A stretch of 7,426 nucleotides of DNA, from assembly GCA_003510215.1 (NCBI GenBank), contig DOKQ01000182.1:1-7426 (forward strand), in the 5' to 3' direction. Position 1 is the first letter of the stretch. The number at the start of each line of letters is the position of its first letter. The notes beneath the pieces are model-generated. The model was given only the letters and a program-made list of their open reading frames with translations, made no database searches and was not told where the DNA came from. The stretch comes from Erysipelotrichaceae bacterium (GTDB lineage: Bacteria; Bacillota_I; Bacilli_A; Erysipelotrichales; Erysipelotrichaceae). Shown one piece after another: positions 1 through 6,465 of the stretch. The position numbers and the translations under genes were made by a program.

Positions 1-858
1 CATGACTTTCTTGCTTATGTGTTTTAATACTTCATCCCCAATCACATGTCCATATGCATCATTAATAACTTTAAACACGTCGATATCAAGTAGAATAAGT
101 GCTCCCGGATGTTTATGACGGTAAATCATGTCCAACTCGCGCTCGAATATTTCATGAAAGAAAGCTCGATTGTAGATGCCGGTTAATCGATCATGACGCA
201 TCTGGTGCTCAAGTTCTTCTTTTACTTTCGTTAACTCATTGTGCTTATAAATATGTAATGCCTGATTTGTATAGTTAAATGAAGAGACAAACAAGACGAA
301 CACATAAATGAGCATAGAAAATAACAGATACATCCACATATAGTCAAAGGCTCGATGAACGAAGATAAAGGATAGAATGAAAACCAGGTAAGCCAAGGTA
401 TAGGTAACAAGTGAGGTTGGCCAACGCACGTAAAGTAGCGAAGCAGAAAGAATGCTCACGAGTACAAACCAACCAATTTGCATGTGTTCTGACAAGTGGA
501 TGCTTGCCAGAAGGGCGTAGGCACTTAGGGTTACAAGAGCAAATAGCCATGTCATCATGTCCAATCGATGTAACGATGGTTGCCTTTGGTTAAATAGATA
601 CGAAGATGTGATATATACACAAAGAACCGCTAAGATTCCGATCATTCCATGAATAATATAATCGAGTGAATAAACCCAGACAAAAGGTTGAGGACTTAAT
701 AAAATCTCAAACATCCAATATATGAACTCAATGAACACAAGACTAAGTGCAAATCGTTGCAACCGTCGCAGATTCATGGATGAAATCGTCGGAAACACCG
801 TGTTATATCTTAAGTAATTTCTGCGAAACTCATCAAGTTCAACCAAAATATCATGCAT
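1..858 (-). CDS. Six-TM membrane GGDEF-domain protein (probable diguanylate cyclase), 3' end outside window
   Basis: The reading frame is open from an ATG at 856-858 to the window edge (286 codons, no stop), so the C-terminus is missing. The start is backed by AGAGGTGAG about 5 nt upstream. Residues 1-33 are polar. About six hydrophobic segments follow at roughly 35-54, 62-85, 101-121, 127-144, 149-168 and 173-195, then a short charged linker (about 200-222) and the start of a GGDEF domain. The domain shows DRLTGIYNR (223-231), the metal-binding DIDVFK (258-263) and IN-DAYGHVIGDEVL (265-278), all typical of the family. The GG(D/E)EF signature lies beyond the window, so I cannot say whether it is catalytically competent. 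Family knowledge: such proteins make cyclic-di-GMP from two GTP in response to a membrane signal. The six-TM input module matches no named sensor I recognise. It is the last visible gene of the 2626-to-1 cluster, 30 nt after the small membrane protein, with no separate promoter seen. Confidence 0.9.
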   Translation of the reverse strand, partial: MHDILVELDEFRRNYLRYNTVFPTISSMNLRRLQRFALSLVFIEFIYWMFEILLSPQPFVWVYSLDYIIHGMIGILAVLCVYITSSYLFNQRQPSLHRLDMMTWLFALVTLSAYALLASIHLSEHMQIGWFVLVSILSASLLYVRWPTSLVTYTLAYLVFILSFIFVHRAFDYMWMYLLFSMLIYVFVLFVSSFNYTNQALHIYKHNELTKVKEELEHQMRHDRLTGIYNRAFFHEIFERELDMIYRHKHPGALILLDIDVFKVINDAYGHVIGDEVLKHISKKVM

Positions 859-888
859 ATACTCACCTCTTTTCTTTACATAAATTCA

Positions 889-1134
889 TCACTTTTCCTG
901 TTTCTTTTTAAAAGGCAAAGAGAATAATCCATAGCCCAAAAAACCGCCTAAAACTGAACCAATGATACTCCCTAACTGACCCACAGCTTCATACCCACGA
1001 ACTCCATTGAAAGTGAAGTTGACGAAATAGTTTCCGCCAAGTTGCATACCAACAATAAGTCCGATGACAAATCCGACTAAACATCCAAGTAAAGTCCCCA
1101 TAATTTGAACCAATCGCTTAAATTTCATGATCAT
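889..1134 (-). CDS. Small double glycine-zipper membrane protein, function unknown
   Basis: This 81-residue protein has two predicted transmembrane helices (about 8-30 and 50-72), with basic residues before the first (K4, K6, R7) and after the second (K76-K78), so both ends are probably cytoplasmic. Glycines recur every fourth residue in both helices: G13, G17, G21, G25, G29 and G33 in the first, and G55, G59, G63 and G67 in the second. Glycine zippers of this kind pack helices tightly and occur in oligomerising or channel-like membrane proteins, but I recognise no family and give no function. The start is 4 nt after the stop of the ADP-ribosylglycohydrolase gene, which suggests translational coupling. 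The upstream AAAGTGAG is a weak Shine-Dalgarno sequence, and the ATG at 1128 (third codon) is an equally possible start. The close spacing on both sides makes it part of the same transcript as its neighbours. Confidence 0.75.
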   Translation of the reverse strand: MIMKFKRLVQIMGTLLGCLVGFVIGLIVGMQLGGNYFVNFTFNGVRGYEAVGQLGSIIGSVLGGFLGYGLFSLPFKKKQEK

Positions 1135-1138
1135 TCAC

Positions 1139-1924
1139 TCACTTTCTTTGTGCGAAATCAATCGCAATGGTTTTTAATCGGTCATCCAGTTTACTCAAGG
1201 CATATTCTTTATTCGATTGACTCATTCCATAAAAGGCTTCAGCTATACTTCCAGTAATAGCTGCCAATGTGTCACTATCTCCCCCAAGTGAAATGGCCAA
1301 TCGAATGGCATGTTCAAAATCAGTTGAATCCAAGAAAGCAACGATGGCTTCAGGAACTGTTTTCTGACATGTTTCATTAAACTGATACGTTGGGCGGATC
1401 GCATCACACGAAACTGGCAACGAATAGAAATGATCTTCGATATATTCTTTGATTTGCTTTTTTGAATGTTTTGTTTTTGCAAGATAAATCGCTGCTGCTG
1501 TGGCTTGGGCACCCTTGATGCCTTCCGGATGATTATGTGTAACCTCACTCACCCATTTGGCTAAGTTAAGCGATTGACTCAAGGATGAGGCATACCAACC
1601 GGCAGAACTCACCCGCATCGCTGAGCCATTTCCAAAACTGTTGTATGGTCCCATGGACTCATCGAACATCCATTGGAAAAAATGACCGCCATACCCGCTG
1701 TCGGGATAATGTTTGCCTATCTTTCTCATCCATTGGATGGTCTGTTGTTTTACTTCTGTTTCATTACTTAGATCGGTTTCTGATAATGCCTTGGCAACCG
1801 CAATTGTCATCACCGAATCATCCGTAAAGAAAGCTTCCGAATCATACAAAGGAAACTGTGTGGTTTTTATGTTGTTCCACTCATATACAGAACCAGCGAT
1901 ATCTCCAAAAATAGCTCCTAGCAT
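1139..1924 (-). CDS. ADP-ribosylglycohydrolase (ARH/DraG family)
   Basis: This 261-residue cytoplasmic enzyme of the ADP-ribosylglycohydrolase fold would remove ADP-ribose from a protein or other acceptor, using two Mg ions. Family features seen: GAIFGDIAGSVYEW at the N-terminus (3-16), the metal-binding FTDDS (33-37), SGYGGHF (76-82), SFGNGSAMR (96-104), a HNHPEGIKGAQ block (130-140), and the C-terminal SLGGDSDT (212-219) with its metal-binding aspartates. No key residue is missing and the length fits bacterial single-domain members. The frame is open up to 1960, but I prefer the ATG at 1924: it has AGAGGTGAT with 7 nt from GAGG to the start and begins exactly at the family N-terminus, while the 1960 start has no binding site and abuts a terminator. 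The substrate is unknown; no ADP-ribosyltransferase or nitrogenase gene is visible here. A CATAAT box at 1943-1948 might give some independent transcription, but its -35 is poor. Confidence 0.93.
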   Translation of the reverse strand: MLGAIFGDIAGSVYEWNNIKTTQFPLYDSEAFFTDDSVMTIAVAKALSETDLSNETEVKQQTIQWMRKIGKHYPDSGYGGHFFQWMFDESMGPYNSFGNGSAMRVSSAGWYASSLSQSLNLAKWVSEVTHNHPEGIKGAQATAAAIYLAKTKHSKKQIKEYIEDHFYSLPVSCDAIRPTYQFNETCQKTVPEAIVAFLDSTDFEHAIRLAISLGGDSDTLAAITGSIAEAFYGMSQSNKEYALSKLDDRLKTIAIDFAQRK

Positions 1925-1927
1925 ACG

Positions 1928-1936
1928 ATCACCTCT
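1928..1936 (-). promoter_or_regulatory. Ribosome binding site deciding the ARH start
   Basis: The minus strand reads AGAGGTGAT here, with 7 nt between GAGG and the ATG at 1924. It is one of the best Shine-Dalgarno matches in the window and the reason for choosing the 261-residue start over the upstream ATG at 1960. Confidence 0.75.
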
Positions 1937-1960
1937 ACTCATATTATGCATTATTTTCAT

Positions 1961-1983
1961 AAAAGAAAAAAGCCTTTCGGCTT
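1961..1983 (-). terminator. Short intrinsic terminator overlapping the DUF2179 gene stop codon
   Basis: On the minus strand AAGCC and GGCTT (1979-1983 and 1970-1974) form a 5-bp stem closed by a GAAA tetraloop, followed by a TTTTTCTTTT tract. The first stem arm overlaps the TAA stop of the DUF2179 gene (1982-1984). The stem is short, so read-through into the ADP-ribosylglycohydrolase gene is likely and the element may act as an attenuator. Confidence 0.65.
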
Positions 1984-2626
1984 AATCTTTTATTTCCTGA
2001 TCACTCGGTAATAGTTCAACAACTTCATTCACAATTTCATTGGCAGTCTTCTTAATCCAACCTTCAGTTTCTTCCGCTGGTTGAACTTCCATCTGTTTCT
2101 CAAATTTCTTCGCCTGTTTTTTCATCATCACTTCCATATAGCCACCTTTAAATCGAGTAGGTTCGTTGGACATAACAAAAGCAGCTGGTTCAAAGCTATC
2201 GATGATGCTATACAGTTCGATTTCACGGGTTCGTTTTGTTAGAATATCCAAACGGTATCTTTGGCTATCCTTCCCCTGGCCTTCAAAAATAGTAACCCCA
2301 AACCCTCGTTGACGAAGAGTTGTGATAAGTTCCATATTCATATCCTTAATATTGACCATAACTGATGTAAACCCAATGGCAATTTTATTCTCAATATAAA
2401 TACCTACAATAAGTCCTAGTGAAAATCCGACGGCATAGACAAGCATTGCCACAATCGTCTGATCACCGGCTAATACGATGGCCAGTCCGAATACATAGAC
2501 GATACTTTCAAGAAATCCAAAGAATGCGGTTAACACTTTGAGTTTTTTAACCATACTAATGGTACGTAATGCTAACATCGGAACATAGACAAGTTGTAAT
2601 AAAATAATTAATATAATATCTTTCAT
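1982..2626 (-). CDS. DUF5698/DUF2179 (UPF0316, YebE-like) membrane protein
   Basis: This 214-residue protein has three N-terminal transmembrane segments (about 3-24, 32-53 and 57-78), then a soluble domain (about 90-168) resembling DUF2179. Seen in that domain: the GFTSVMVNIK strand after the third helix, RGFGVTIFEGQGKDSQR (107-123), which resembles the conserved GxTxxxGxG region of the family, and the GGYMEVM segment at 161-167. A charged tail of about 45 residues follows, longer than I recall for Bacillus YebE. DUF2179 proteins are widespread in Bacillota and lack a firmly established role; the DUF2179 fold is often taken to bind small ligands. The frame also allows an ATG at 2635, but AAAGGA (2635-2640) lies 8 nt before the ATG at 2626 and overlaps the upstream ATG, so I chose 2626. 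It is the first gene after the promoter at 2654-2682. Confidence 0.88.
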   Translation of the reverse strand: MKDIILIILLQLVYVPMLALRTISMVKKLKVLTAFFGFLESIVYVFGLAIVLAGDQTIVAMLVYAVGFSLGLIVGIYIENKIAIGFTSVMVNIKDMNMELITTLRQRGFGVTIFEGQGKDSQRYRLDILTKRTREIELYSIIDSFEPAAFVMSNEPTRFKGGYMEVMMKKQAKKFEKQMEVQPAEETEGWIKKTANEIVNEVVELLPSDQEIKD

Positions 2627-2653
2627 ATACATCATCCTTTGCGTACATCCCTT

Positions 2654-2682
2654 ACAATAACAGAAATCATCCTCTTTTTCAA
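2654..2682 (-). promoter_or_regulatory. Predicted sigma-A promoter of the DUF2179-ARH-GGDEF cluster
   Basis: TTGAAA (2677-2682) and TATTGT (2654-2659) are separated by 17 nt, and a TG one base before the -10 box gives an extended -10. It lies just beyond the terminator of the preceding gene and about 20 nt from the ribosome binding site, as expected for the promoter of the DUF2179 gene and probably the genes after it. The -10 box matches the consensus at four of six positions. Confidence 0.55.
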
Positions 2683-2713
2683 ATGCAAAAGGAATCAGAC
2701 ACTCTGATTCCTT
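2681..2713 (-). terminator. Intrinsic terminator of the TPR-GGDEF gene
   Basis: Perfect 11-bp arms at 2689-2699 and 2703-2713 enclose a 3-nt loop. The minus strand runs on into CCTTTTGCATTT, a moderate T-tract. It lies 5 nt after the TAA stop of the TPR-GGDEF gene and separates it from the DUF2179 promoter. Confidence 0.8.
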
Positions 2714-2717
2714 CGTT

Positions 2718-4358
2718 TTACAATGAGAATATGGTATGACTGATGCGGTTTCGACCTAACTCTTTCGCCAGATACAATTGTTCATCGGCCATTTCCAATA
2801 GATGCGCATAATGTTTTGCCTCTTGAATCGATCCAATGGCAATCCCTACACTCATGGTTACCGGATAGCTGATTTCATCAAACACATAGAAGAGTCGAAG
2901 CTTTTCAACTGCTTCCTTGATTTGATTTCCCAGATCAATGGCCTGATTGGCATCCACATCTCTTGATATGTAAACAAACTCTTCTCCACCATATCGACCA
3001 AAGATATCGTTATTTGAAGATTTAATCTCAGATATTGTCTGACTAATCTGTTTTATGCAATCATCCCCTTTGGCATGACCCCAATAGTCGTTATATCGCT
3101 TAAAATGGTCTATATCCATCATAAATAATGCGATGGTGCCTTGAGGATTGGATTCTTCAAATACATCTTTTAGATACGTGTTGATACTACGACGATTCCA
3201 AATGCCCGTCAGCTCATCTTCATAGGCTTTTTTCTCGAGTTGTTGATTGGTTGTCTTGATTTGCTCTAGCTCCATCTGCTTAGCTAACATTTCCTGCTCA
3301 AGACGTTGTCTTAAATTATTGAACTCTGTCGTTTCTTTAATGTACTTCATTTCAAGAGTCAAAATCTCAAGTTTCGTACTCATAGCTGAAATCATCAGTT
3401 CTTCATTTATGGCACAATACTTTTTCATAAACTCCAGTGCATAAGAGTATTGCTCTAACGATTCATAGTGAGCAGATAATTTCTGATAAATGATTAATTG
3501 CTTCTTTCTCGATGCAATTAGTTCAGCCATATCCGAAGCATGCAACAAATGATCAATCGCTCGTGTATCCGAGATTTTCGTTTTCAATTCATATAAGTTC
3601 ACCAAAACATCAATCAGATAATATTGATTTTGAATTTCGTACAATCGAGTAAATGCACTTTTTGCATAATCAATGGCCAACTCGTATTGGTTGATTCGAT
3701 CATAAAGTTTACTCAACCGATTCTCAAGGTCACCAAGATTAACCTGATCATTTTCCTGCGCTAAAATATCATAACTGGAATGAAAATAGGATTGGGCTCT
3801 CTCAAAGTCATTGTCTGATGCGTACGCCTCACCTAAATTGCTATAAATCGCAGCAGTATAGCTCAAGTGTGTCAGTTTTTTACTGATACTCAACGCCTGA
3901 TTGTAATAGTCAATAGCCTTCTTGTTATTTCCGGTTTCGCGGTAAACTTCTCCAAGATTGTTTAAAACACTGCAATGCAATGCATCATTTCTAAATGTCT
4001 CCATTAACTCAAGAGCACGCAAACCATAGGCCAATGCAGACTCAAAAAGAGAATAGTAAAAATAGGCAATGGAAATTAGGTTGTTTGCTCTGATTTGCCC
4101 TTCAATATCATGAGTCTTTTGAAAGATTTCATTTGCCTGATAGGCAAAGGTTAACATCGAAGTTGTGTTTGAACGAATACGTTCGATTAAGCTTTGATTT
4201 AGAAAAATCCAACCCTGCTCATCGATTAGATGATGTGACTTTGCCAAGTCCATGGCTTCTTCACACAACTTCATTGATTCATCCGAGTTTAGAGGTGTTA
4301 ATTCTTTGATTCTTTGCAGCAGTTGTGCGAGGGTGGTTTTCATCTGTGTTTGATTCAT
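2718..4358 (-). CDS. TPR-coiled coil-GGDEF diguanylate cyclase
   Basis: This 546-residue soluble protein has no signal peptide or membrane segment. Helical TPR-type repeats run from about 50 to 320; the clearest cover about 127-160 (NLGEVYRETGNNKKAIDYY within it) and 167-200. A coiled coil at about 325-378 leads into a GGDEF domain: DELTGIWNRR (381-390), metal-binding MMDIDHFK (413-420), YNDYWGHAKGDD (422-433), signature RYGGEEF (455-461) and MSVGIAIG (502-509). All catalytic features are present, so it should join two GTP into cyclic-di-GMP in the cytoplasm. The I-site RxxD expected five residues before GGEEF reads SNND (448-451), so product inhibition is probably lost. TPRs usually bind partner proteins or peptides; the ligand is unknown. 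GAGGTGA lies 7 nt before the ATG, supporting this start. It appears monocistronic, with its own -10 box upstream and a strong terminator downstream. Confidence 0.95.
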   Translation of the reverse strand: MNQTQMKTTLAQLLQRIKELTPLNSDESMKLCEEAMDLAKSHHLIDEQGWIFLNQSLIERIRSNTTSMLTFAYQANEIFQKTHDIEGQIRANNLISIAYFYYSLFESALAYGLRALELMETFRNDALHCSVLNNLGEVYRETGNNKKAIDYYNQALSISKKLTHLSYTAAIYSNLGEAYASDNDFERAQSYFHSSYDILAQENDQVNLGDLENRLSKLYDRINQYELAIDYAKSAFTRLYEIQNQYYLIDVLVNLYELKTKISDTRAIDHLLHASDMAELIASRKKQLIIYQKLSAHYESLEQYSYALEFMKKYCAINEELMISAMSTKLEILTLEMKYIKETTEFNNLRQRLEQEMLAKQMELEQIKTTNQQLEKKAYEDELTGIWNRRSINTYLKDVFEESNPQGTIALFMMDIDHFKRYNDYWGHAKGDDCIKQISQTISEIKSSNNDIFGRYGGEEFVYISRDVDANQAIDLGNQIKEAVEKLRLFYVFDEISYPVTMSVGIAIGSIQEAKHYAHLLEMADEQLYLAKELGRNRISHTIFSL

Positions 4359-4378
4359 TCAATCACCTCAATGATTGT

Positions 4379-4384
4379 ATTATA
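4379..4384 (-). promoter_or_regulatory. Perfect TATAAT -10 box upstream of the TPR-GGDEF gene
   Basis: A consensus TATAAT lies 20 nt before the ATG at 4358, leaving a very short leader that still holds the GAGGTGA binding site. No good -35 box is present at 16-18 nt (only a T-run), so this is a plausible but partial promoter. Confidence 0.4.
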
Positions 4385-4422
4385 CATGATTCAAACAACT
4401 TAAAAAATGAATTTGCGCAATT

Positions 4423-5754
4423 TTACTCATCCAATCCACCATAAATAGAATATATGTGCACGATATTTTCCCTCTCATTAAGAAATAGGTCTACCAAATA
4501 TGGATCAAGGTGTGTTTCTTTTGATTCCTTAATGATATTAAATGTGGTATCAAGGTCATAAGCATTCTTATATACCCTCTTACTGCTAATGGCATCAAAA
4601 ACATCCGCAATCGCTACTATTCTTGCCACAAGTGGAATTGCTAAACCACTTAATCCTTCAGGATATCCACTACCGTCCCATCGCTCATGATGATACCGGG
4701 TAATATCTTCTGCCACGCGGTAAAAATCCGGATCAAAAATCTTGAGACCTTCACGTAAATCCTTAAAAACATTGGCTCCAATGACTGGGTGCTCACGCAT
4801 AACCACCCATTCTTCTGAGGTCAATTTTCCATCTTTTTTCAAAATAGCATCCGGGACACCAATCTTGCCAATATCATGAGATGAAGCCTGACGCTCAATT
4901 TCCAGAATAAGTTTTTCGTCAATTTCATACCCTTCTTTTAGGGGTTGCTTCTTAAGTGCTCTTGCCAAGAGCACTGAATATTGAACCATTCGATTGATAT
5001 GATCTCCTGTGCTATTATCCTTTTTGTCCACAAGTTGAGCAAAGCTCTCCGTCAATTTCGAAAAAACAAGTTTACTGAAATAGGCACGATTAAGCAAACC
5101 CTTGATTTCCAGTAGCAGTTTTGTCGTAAATGAGATATGTTGTTCATTAAAGTAGTTTTTTTGCTTACAGCTAAGAAACAGAAAGCCAAATACTGTCTGA
5201 TTAATAAGGATTGGCAAGATTGCATTTGACTGAATTCCTTCCTGATGAAGAAGCCTCAATGATGCACTCGCTGGGTTTAATGTAAGTGCCTGTTCAATAT
5301 CCGGAGTGATGCGTGTTTGCTTTATCATGATTAACTCGTGAAGCGAAGTGGACTTAAAAGGCACTTCAAATCCTGGCCCAAGCCGGATGGTTCCGTCCAC
5401 ATGAACTCCGTACTCCGCAATAATCTTTTCTTCCTGATAGTCCACAAAGGCAATTCCTAACCGATCCACTTTCATGCGTAAGGAAAGACTTTGAAACAAA
5501 ATATCCATAGCATCTTCCATCAGATACACATCAAGCAGTTTCTCCCGTAAGGATTCAATAAACAGGTTTTCATCAAAAACTCGTTCAATTTGATTATGAA
5601 TGATTTTTTCTTCCTCAAAAACAGGTTGTGGAATCACTCGTTTTGCTCCATATTGATGATTACCAAGGGCCAGAAGGCTTTTTTGAATGTAAGGTAACTG
5701 CACAGACATAAAACCTTGAATCGCATAACCAAACAGGAAAATAATGATGATCAA
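4423..5754 (-). CDS. GAF + HD-GYP domain part of the broken phosphodiesterase (intact enzymatic half)
   Basis: This 443-codon stretch begins at a TTG inside the second TM helix and is uninterrupted; the frame is open further, back to 5931. It starts with a hydrophobic segment (1-10), then a GAF-like domain (about 65-225), then HD-GYP. Seen in HD-GYP: GDHINR (250-255), the HD pair in SSHDIGKIGVPD (291-302), EHPVIGA (321-327), HHERWDGSGYPEGL (355-368) and ADVFDAISSKRVYK (383-396). All metal-binding and GYP residues are present, so a translated product could still cleave cyclic-di-GMP. No convincing ribosome binding site precedes the TTG; an ATG at 5709 has AAGG 4 nt upstream and is a weak alternative. 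Whether this half is expressed alone is unclear, since the original start lies beyond two lesions. Confidence 0.85.
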   Translation of the reverse strand: MIIIIFLFGYAIQGFMSVQLPYIQKSLLALGNHQYGAKRVIPQPVFEEEKIIHNQIERVFDENLFIESLREKLLDVYLMEDAMDILFQSLSLRMKVDRLGIAFVDYQEEKIIAEYGVHVDGTIRLGPGFEVPFKSTSLHELIMIKQTRITPDIEQALTLNPASASLRLLHQEGIQSNAILPILINQTVFGFLFLSCKQKNYFNEQHISFTTKLLLEIKGLLNRAYFSKLVFSKLTESFAQLVDKKDNSTGDHINRMVQYSVLLARALKKQPLKEGYEIDEKLILEIERQASSHDIGKIGVPDAILKKDGKLTSEEWVVMREHPVIGANVFKDLREGLKIFDPDFYRVAEDITRYHHERWDGSGYPEGLSGLAIPLVARIVAIADVFDAISSKRVYKNAYDLDTTFNIIKESKETHLDPYLVDLFLNERENIVHIYSIYGGLDE

Positions 5755-5870
5755 TATGACAAAGGTTGTATTTAGTACCAGTGAAATGTCATCGTTGATG
5801 ATATCTCTTAACTTTGAGTTTTCATTTTGAAATTGGCTGAACTGAGACTTGAGTTGTGAAAACTCATTAG

Positions 5871-6164
5871 TTAAATAGGTAAACTGATTGTCGCGCTGGG
5901 TATTCTGAATTGTGTAAGCTTCAATATTGCTTTATGTTGCTGGATTGTTTCAAGAATGGGTAACATCTCCTCCAAATACCTGGAATGACGATTTAAACTG
6001 TATTTATTCATAAAATTCTTGTGGCACAGAAACCCATTACCTTTAGGTGGTGGGTAGTTGACATCTTCGAAAGTCAGCATCATTGACCCAAGTTGTAACT
6101 TCAGATTTTTACTAAGATCATTTAGTTGAGTTAGCTGTTCTATTGTTACACCCATCGGCAGCAA
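5871..6164 (-). pseudogene. Middle (sensor) fragment of the broken HD-GYP gene
   Basis: This open stretch lies in the same frame as the N-terminal fragment, separated from it only by the TAA at 6186-6188. It is helix-rich and polar (for example QLTQLNDLSKNLKLQLGS and RYLEEMLPILETIQQHK), as expected for the extracytoplasmic sensor between two TM helices. Residues after QQHK are out-of-frame translation beyond the frameshift and should be ignored. The ATG at 6164 has no ribosome binding site, so independent expression is unlikely. I recognise no named sensor family. Confidence 0.5.
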
Positions 6165-6185
6165 GCCTTTTCGATATAGGTCAGT

Positions 6186-6374
6186 TTAAACACTCATGAC
6201 AATCATCAGCTTATCCATATCACTTTGAGTCTGGACCATGTGGCTTTCAATGTCTCTATTTTTATCATTAAAAGTTCGTACCCTACGAATCAGTGAGAAA
6301 TTTAGAAATATAGCTAGAATGACAAAAATAACAACCAATAGAAAGCTGAATCTGGCAATTTTTGATATACTCAT
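6186..6374 (-). pseudogene. N-terminal TM fragment of the broken HD-GYP gene
   Basis: These 62 codons start at an ATG with AAAGAGGT and 8 nt spacing, a genuine translation start. Residues 9-28 form one strong TM helix (FSFLLVVIFVILAIFLNFSL), followed by RR and a helical polar segment (RRVRTFNDKNRDIESHMVQ) typical of the beginning of a membrane sensor. It stops at a TAA that appears to be a point mutation, because the frame continues for another 80 or so codons. Taken alone it would be a small single-TM peptide, but it is better read as the start of the HD-GYP sensor gene. Confidence 0.55.
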
Positions 6375-6394
6375 GCTTGCTACCTCTTTGGGAT

Positions 6395-6400
6395 ATTATA
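6395..6400 (-). promoter_or_regulatory. TATAAT -10 box upstream of the HD-GYP gene
   Basis: A consensus TATAAT lies 20 nt before the ATG at 6374, just after the T-tract of the preceding terminator. The -35 position falls in the terminator stem and is a poor match, so this is a weak prediction. Confidence 0.35.
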
Positions 6401-6404
6401 TCTT

Positions 6405-6447
6405 AAAAAAATTCCTATTTATAGCACTTAGCATGCATAAATAGGAA
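6405..6447 (-). terminator. Intrinsic terminator of the deoxynucleoside kinase gene
   Basis: Perfect 11-bp arms at 6412-6422 and 6437-6447 (TTCCTATTTAT paired with ATAAATAGGAA) enclose a 14-nt loop and are followed on the minus strand by seven T (6405-6411). It lies 18 nt after the stop of the kinase gene. The plus strand also has a T-run after the stem (CTCTTTTT), but no plus-strand gene enters it. Confidence 0.88.
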
Positions 6448-6465
6448 CTCTTTTTAATCATAAAT

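Larger units (their letters stand above)
4423..6374 (-). pseudogene. Membrane GAF/HD-GYP sensor phosphodiesterase gene, broken by a stop and a frameshift
   Basis: Read as one gene of about 650 codons, this encodes: an N-terminal TM helix; about 170 residues of probable extracytoplasmic sensor; a second TM helix (around 5715-5770); GAF; HD-GYP. Two lesions interrupt it. A TAA at 6186-6188 stops the frame after 62 codons, and the same frame then continues open (TDLYRKGLLPMG...). At 5931-5933 an AAA run appears to have lost one A: restoring it joins ...ETIQQHK to SNIEAYTIQN... in the frame that continues into HD-GYP. The true start is probably the ATG at 6374, with AAAGAGGT and 8 nt spacing. Only the sensor half is damaged; about 500 codons after the frameshift are open. 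Alternatives are sequencing or assembly error, or two shorter expressed products. Intact, it would hydrolyse cyclic-di-GMP under control of an external signal. Confidence 0.75.

Noticed and set aside
344..593. Reading frames on both strands inside the first GGDEF gene
   Set aside because: They overlap the transmembrane part of a clear GGDEF protein in other frames and have no start signals or family features.
1243..1985. Reading frames of 80-101 codons overlapping the ADP-ribosylglycohydrolase gene
   Set aside because: The gene itself has all family motifs; the others are out-of-frame or antisense shadows.
3247..3444. Plus-strand frame of 65 codons inside the TPR-GGDEF gene
   Set aside because: It is antisense to the coiled-coil region and the hydrophobic look comes from complementing charged codons.
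4413..4420. TTGCGCAA palindrome after the HD-GYP gene as a terminator or operator
   Set aside because: It is only 8 bp with no loop and no adjoining T-tract of the right geometry; too short to support either function.
5925..5940. Programmed ribosomal frameshift in the HD-GYP gene
   Set aside because: The shift needed is -1, but no X-XXY-YYZ slippery heptamer or strong following hairpin is seen; loss of one A in the AAA run explains it better.
6184..6191. GTTTAAAC palindrome at the premature stop as an insertion or recombination scar
   Set aside because: No flanking repeats or inserted sequence are seen and the frame continues directly, so a point substitution is simpler.
6238..6444. Plus-strand frame of 68 codons
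   Set aside because: It is antisense to the HD-GYP N-terminus and runs through the kinase terminator, with no binding site.
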